DNA of 8,407 nucleotides from the NCBI GenBank assembly GCA_025936205.1, contig JAICTU010000410.1:1-8407 (forward strand), written 5' to 3'. Below are positions 6,059 to 8,407 of this stretch, one piece after another. Numbering within the stretch: the first letter of the stretch is position 1; each line of letters begins with the position of its first letter. The notes beneath the pieces are model-generated. The model saw only the letters and a list, made by a program, of their open reading frames with translations, ran no database searches and was not told the DNA's origin. This DNA is from Polyangiaceae bacterium (GTDB lineage Bacteria; Myxococcota; Polyangia; Polyangiales; Polyangiaceae). The position numbers and the translations under genes are program-made.

Positions 6059-8194
6059 TCAGTTGATCTTGACCATGCCGCCGGTGACTTCCGACAGAGT
6101 GCTGCCGGAGACGCTGCAGGCCAGCCCCGACAGTTTGCCTCCGGTGGGCCCCAGCTCGACGGCCCCCTGCGCTCCCGACGCCGTCACCGTGTGCGACGCC
6201 TGGATGGTGATGGTCCCGTCTTTCGTCAAGCGGATGCTCGCGCCTCCGCACTCGAGCAGAATCTCTTCGGGCGCCGAGATCTTGGCGGTCGCGCCATCGA
6301 AGCTCAGGGTGCACTTGCCGTTGCTCAGCCTGCTCAGCGCATCTTGCAGCAAGAGCTCGTTGTTCTTGTGCTTGACGTCGTACTTCGCCGTGGCCTCGAT
6401 GCTGTATTCACCCTTGACCAAGGTGGTACGGTTGACGCCATTGACCTCGAGCACGTCGTCCGCGCCGCTCACCGTGAGGGTCCGGCCGGTTTCGTAGGTA
6501 CCGCTGTGCGCTCCCTGGACGGTGTCCGAGTTGGCGCCGCTGACCTGCATGGTGCGATCGGACTGATAGGTCTGCGTTTCGTTCCCCACCACCGTCGTCG
6601 ATTGCTCTTCGCCGACGTGGATCGTGCGCGACTGGTCGACGGTGATCGTTTGCGAGCCCTTGACCCTGGTGGTCTGCGTCTTCTCCGCCTGGATGAACAG
6701 CTCCTCTTCGCCCTTCTTGTCCTCGAAGCGGATCTCGTTGAAATTGTCGCTGCTGCCGCCCTTGGTGCTGCGGCTCTTGATGCCGCTCTGGGTCTGGTTC
6801 TTTGGCAGATCGTAGGGCGGCTTGTTGTCGAAGTTGTAGACCCTGCCGACGATGATCGGACGATCGGGGTCGCCCTCCAGAAACTCGACCAGCACCTCCT
6901 GCCCGATGCGCGGGATGTGCTGGGCGCCGAAGCCGCTGCCGGCCCACAGCTGCGCGACGCGCACCCAGCAGGAGGCGTTTTCCTCGTCCTTGGGCACGTA
7001 GCGGTCCCAGGGGAACTTGACCTTCACGCGGCCGTATTCGTCCGTCCAGAGGTCTTCGCCCGATTTGCCGACGACGATCGCCGATTGAACGCCGTGGATC
7101 GTCGGTTTGCTGGTCACGCGCGGCGGCCGATACTGCTGGTTGCCATCGATGGCCGTGAACCGGCAGCTGAACAGCTCACCGGGGTTCGCTCCGCCGGATT
7201 CCAGAGCGTGGCTGCGCAACGTGGCCTCGAACGAGACCACCAGATAGTCGTGGTTGTGCTGCTCGATCGGGAACTCGCGGAGCGTGAACAGCATGCCCGC
7301 CGAGAGCCCGGGCGTGTTGCCGCGAGCCTGGGCGCGTACCCAGGTCGCTCGCAGCTCGTCGAGGCGCATCAGGGCCCGTGCGAGTCCGACCGACGTCTCG
7401 CTGTGACCACCGGGAAAATCGAAGACCTCGAAGCCCCCCTGATCATGCCCTGGGTCGAGGTCTTTACTCGCCAGCAACGGCGCCTTCGGCTTCTCGAAGT
7501 CGAAGTCCTTCAGGCTGTACGCGCCCGATTCGACCAGATGGGTGATCTCCCAGCCATCGAGGTGATCGAGCTGCTCGCGACGCCCGGGGGAGGGCGGGAA
7601 ATAGGGTACACCGTCATAGAAGGGCGTCGGCTCGTGAGCGCTGGGCGAGTCGCACAGCACGAGCGTGTGCTTGCCCGCCTCGTGTTGGAAGAAGAAGTAG
7701 ATGCCCTCCTCCTCCAGTAGCCGGCAGATGAAGTGCTGGTCGCTCTCGCGGTATTGCACGACGTATTCGCGGGGCTCATAGCTGGCGGAGAGCGCCTCGG
7801 AGAAGTCGCTGAAGCCGTGCAGGCGGAAGAGGCCCTTCACGATCTCCGGTACACTCTGGTTCTGAAAAATGCGGCAGTTGGTCGTACGGGAGAGCAGCCA
7901 GAGCCAGGGCTGCAGCACCAGCCCGTAGACGAAGTGCTCGCCGCTCGAGCCGCGAGCTGAAAGCTCCGTCACGGTACCGTTGAAGTAACGAGTCCCCGCC
8001 TCGCCCAGGTCCAGGCACACGCTGAGCGATTGCCCCAGAATGGCCTTCGGGTCCTGATTCGGATCGTCGCTGAGCAACTCCAGATCGAAGCGGAACAGCA
8101 CCCCGAGCCCTTCGGAAATGTGCAACGACCGAAACGCGAAGCCCGACACCCAACCGGGCCCCTGCAGCGTCACCGGTCCGACACTCGATTCCAT
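6059..8194 (-). CDS. vgrG: Type VI secretion system spike protein VgrG (TssI)
   Basis: This 711-residue VgrG trimerises to form the puncturing spike at the tip of the Hcp tube. Residues about 20-360 match the gp27-like hub, including YVVQYRESDQHFICRLLEEE (145-164) and GIYFFF. Residues about 380-455 form the gp5-like OB fold with DEYGRVKVKFPWDR (385-398), CWVRVAQLWAG and EVLVEFLEGDPDRPIIVGRV (433-452). Residues about 485-600 start with FNEIRFEDKKGEEELF and continue as short Thr/Val-rich repeats of the triangular beta-helix needle. The tail ends with GGMVKIN, with no extra effector domain, so this VgrG should carry cargo through the PAAR-like Rhs protein. ATG 8194 is preferred: AGG lies nine bases upstream. 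An in-frame TTG at 8203 would add three residues but has AGG directly against it. It is the first gene of the operon. Confidence 0.97.
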   Translation of the reverse strand: MESSVGPVTLQGPGWVSGFAFRSLHISEGLGVLFRFDLELLSDDPNQDPKAILGQSLSVCLDLGEAGTRYFNGTVTELSARGSSGEHFVYGLVLQPWLWLLSRTTNCRIFQNQSVPEIVKGLFRLHGFSDFSEALSASYEPREYVVQYRESDQHFICRLLEEEGIYFFFQHEAGKHTLVLCDSPSAHEPTPFYDGVPYFPPSPGRREQLDHLDGWEITHLVESGAYSLKDFDFEKPKAPLLASKDLDPGHDQGGFEVFDFPGGHSETSVGLARALMRLDELRATWVRAQARGNTPGLSAGMLFTLREFPIEQHNHDYLVVSFEATLRSHALESGGANPGELFSCRFTAIDGNQQYRPPRVTSKPTIHGVQSAIVVGKSGEDLWTDEYGRVKVKFPWDRYVPKDEENASCWVRVAQLWAGSGFGAQHIPRIGQEVLVEFLEGDPDRPIIVGRVYNFDNKPPYDLPKNQTQSGIKSRSTKGGSSDNFNEIRFEDKKGEEELFIQAEKTQTTRVKGSQTITVDQSRTIHVGEEQSTTVVGNETQTYQSDRTMQVSGANSDTVQGAHSGTYETGRTLTVSGADDVLEVNGVNRTTLVKGEYSIEATAKYDVKHKNNELLLQDALSRLSNGKCTLSFDGATAKISAPEEILLECGGASIRLTKDGTITIQASHTVTASGAQGAVELGPTGGKLSGLACSVSGSTLSEVTGGMVKIN
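6455..6682 (-). repeat. VgrG beta-helix needle repeats
   Basis: VgrG residues about 505 to 580 repeat a pattern of alternating small, polar and beta-branched residues (TRVKGSQTITVDQSRTIHVG, then TTVVGNETQTYQSDRTMQVS, then TLTVSG). This is the gp5 C-terminal repeat type, in which three chains wind into a triangular prism that forms the shaft below the PAAR tip. The repetition is at protein level and diverged at DNA level. Confidence 0.7.
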
Positions 8195-8262
8195 TGGCAG
8201 CAACCTAACGCGGCCGCCCAGCGCCAGACCAGACGTAAGCCGACCCGGCTTTCTCGGTCGCC

Positions 8263-8289
8263 CAGCGCTCCGGTTGCTATGCAGCGCTC
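8263..8289. repeat. Pair of 8-bp direct repeats CAGCGCTC
   Basis: CAGCGCTC occurs at 8263-8270 and again at 8282-8289, 19 bp apart start to start. Each copy contains the palindrome AGCGCT. Two similar half-palindromic boxes nearly two helical turns apart, in a divergent intergenic region, could be a regulator binding site. In a G+C-rich genome they could also be chance. Confidence 0.3.
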
Positions 8290-8330
8290 ATAGGTAGGAT
8301 CTTAGCCGGGCAGGCTTTCGTAAGGCGCCG

Positions 8331-8343
8331 ATCCATCATGGAT
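8331..8343. promoter_or_regulatory. Perfect inverted repeat ATCCAT-C-ATGGAT, candidate operator
   Basis: Two 6-bp arms with a single-base centre form a perfect dyad just upstream of the A+T-rich TTTTCAAT and about 58 bp before the plus-strand start codon. The size and symmetry fit an operator for a dimeric repressor, or part of a promoter-control element. The arms are too short and too A+T-balanced to be a convincing terminator. The role is inferred from position only. Confidence 0.35.
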
Positions 8344-8387
8344 TTTCAATAGGTGAGCACTGGGCTACTTCCGCGGGTGTCTAGACC

Positions 8388-8396
8388 AAGGAGGAG
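8388..8396 (+). promoter_or_regulatory. Strong Shine-Dalgarno AAGGAGGAG for the right-edge gene
   Basis: AAGGAGGAG is close to a full anti-16S complement and ends four bases before an ATG at 8401 (core GGAGG six bases before it). It is the strongest ribosome binding site in the window and is the sole reason for calling a gene at the right edge. Confidence 0.6.
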
Positions 8397-8400
8397 CCCA

Positions 8401-8407
8401 ATGCTCG
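8401..8407 (+). CDS. Start of a divergent plus-strand gene (only 7 bases visible)
   Basis: ATG CTC G follows the Shine-Dalgarno at ideal spacing, so translation most likely begins here and runs out of the window, divergently from the vgrG operon. Only two codons are visible, so nothing can be said about the product. Confidence 0.45.

Larger units (their letters stand above)
8195..8400. promoter_or_regulatory. Intergenic region between divergent vgrG and the right-edge gene
   Basis: About 200 bp lie between the vgrG start and the plus-strand ATG at 8401, and no open frame here looks coding. The region must hold the vgrG operon promoter and probably that of the divergent gene. I looked for sigma-70 and sigma-54 (GG-N10-GC) elements on both strands and found nothing convincing. 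The best partial match is TTCAAT (8345-8350, plus strand) as a -10-like hexamer without a credible -35. An inverted repeat and a direct repeat pair are listed separately. Confidence 0.5.

Noticed and set aside
6036..6314. N-terminal extension of the TPR protein by 93 codons
   Set aside because: These codons lie inside vgrG in another frame and give an Arg/His/Gly-rich stretch unlike the following domain. A good Shine-Dalgarno sits directly before ATG 6035.
5924..7720. Long open frame on the plus strand (598 aa) opposite vgrG
   Set aside because: It overlaps a clear vgrG in antisense and crosses into the TPR gene. The protein is Arg/Asp/Leu-rich without recognisable domains, a typical high-G+C shadow.
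8195..8203. TTG start for vgrG at 8203
   Set aside because: The only AGG lies directly against the TTG, leaving no spacing. ATG 8194 has AGG nine bases upstream and starts the protein where VgrG homology begins soon after.
8264..8290. Sigma-54-like GG-N10-GC (GG 8272-8273, GC 8284-8285)
   Set aside because: Only the GG and GC match; the surrounding bases do not resemble TGGCAC-N5-TTGC.
8304..8316. AGCC-GGGCA-GGCT small hairpin as a terminator
   Set aside because: The stem is four base pairs and no T-run follows. It is too weak to call.

Overview
The window is high-GC throughout. Hand counts of 60-base blocks in the gene cores give about 72-73% G+C. It carries one minus-strand operon for a type VI secretion system (T6SS) effector delivery cassette. 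The VgrG, PAAR-like and Rhs sequence style, together with the base composition, suggests a Myxococcota/Deltaproteobacteria-like organism. That placement is inference only; no 16S or other marker gene is present.

Reading the minus strand from right to left, the operon has four genes. (1) vgrG (8194 to 6059) encodes the trimeric T6SS spike. (2) After 23 bp comes a 469-aa protein (6035 to 4626) with an unassigned N-terminal domain, a proline-rich linker and about five TPR-like repeats. (3) After 5 bp, with the Shine-Dalgarno overlapping the previous stop codon, comes a 1414-aa polymorphic toxin (4620 to 376). It has an N-terminal PAAR-like tip, a DUF6531 segment, a long YD/RHS-repeat cocoon, an RHS core ending in a DPxG-X18-DPxG self-cleavage motif, and a TNT-type (DUF4237) NAD+ glycohydrolase tip. 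(4) A 78-aa putative immunity gene (379 to 143) overlaps the toxin stop by 4 bp (ATGA).

The proposed logic is as follows. VgrG forms the spike, the PAAR-like end of the Rhs protein caps it, and the TPR protein, placed exactly between them, is the best candidate for a loading adaptor or chaperone. The Rhs shell encloses the cleaved toxin until delivery, and the small last protein protects the producer. The toxin tip has visibly lower G+C (about 55% by hand count over 421-660) than the Rhs shell, consistent with tip swapping.

At the left edge (1-120) lies the N-terminal part of an IS3-family OrfB transposase, also on the minus strand. It begins about 22 bp after the immunity gene and has no OrfA in front of it. 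At the right edge, about 200 bp of noncoding DNA holds an inverted repeat and a pair of 8-bp direct repeats. A strong Shine-Dalgarno and ATG then start a divergent plus-strand gene at 8401, of which only 7 bases are visible.

The most novel item is the TPR protein, which I cannot assign to any of the known T6SS adaptor families (Eag/DUF1795, Tap/DUF4123, DUF2169).
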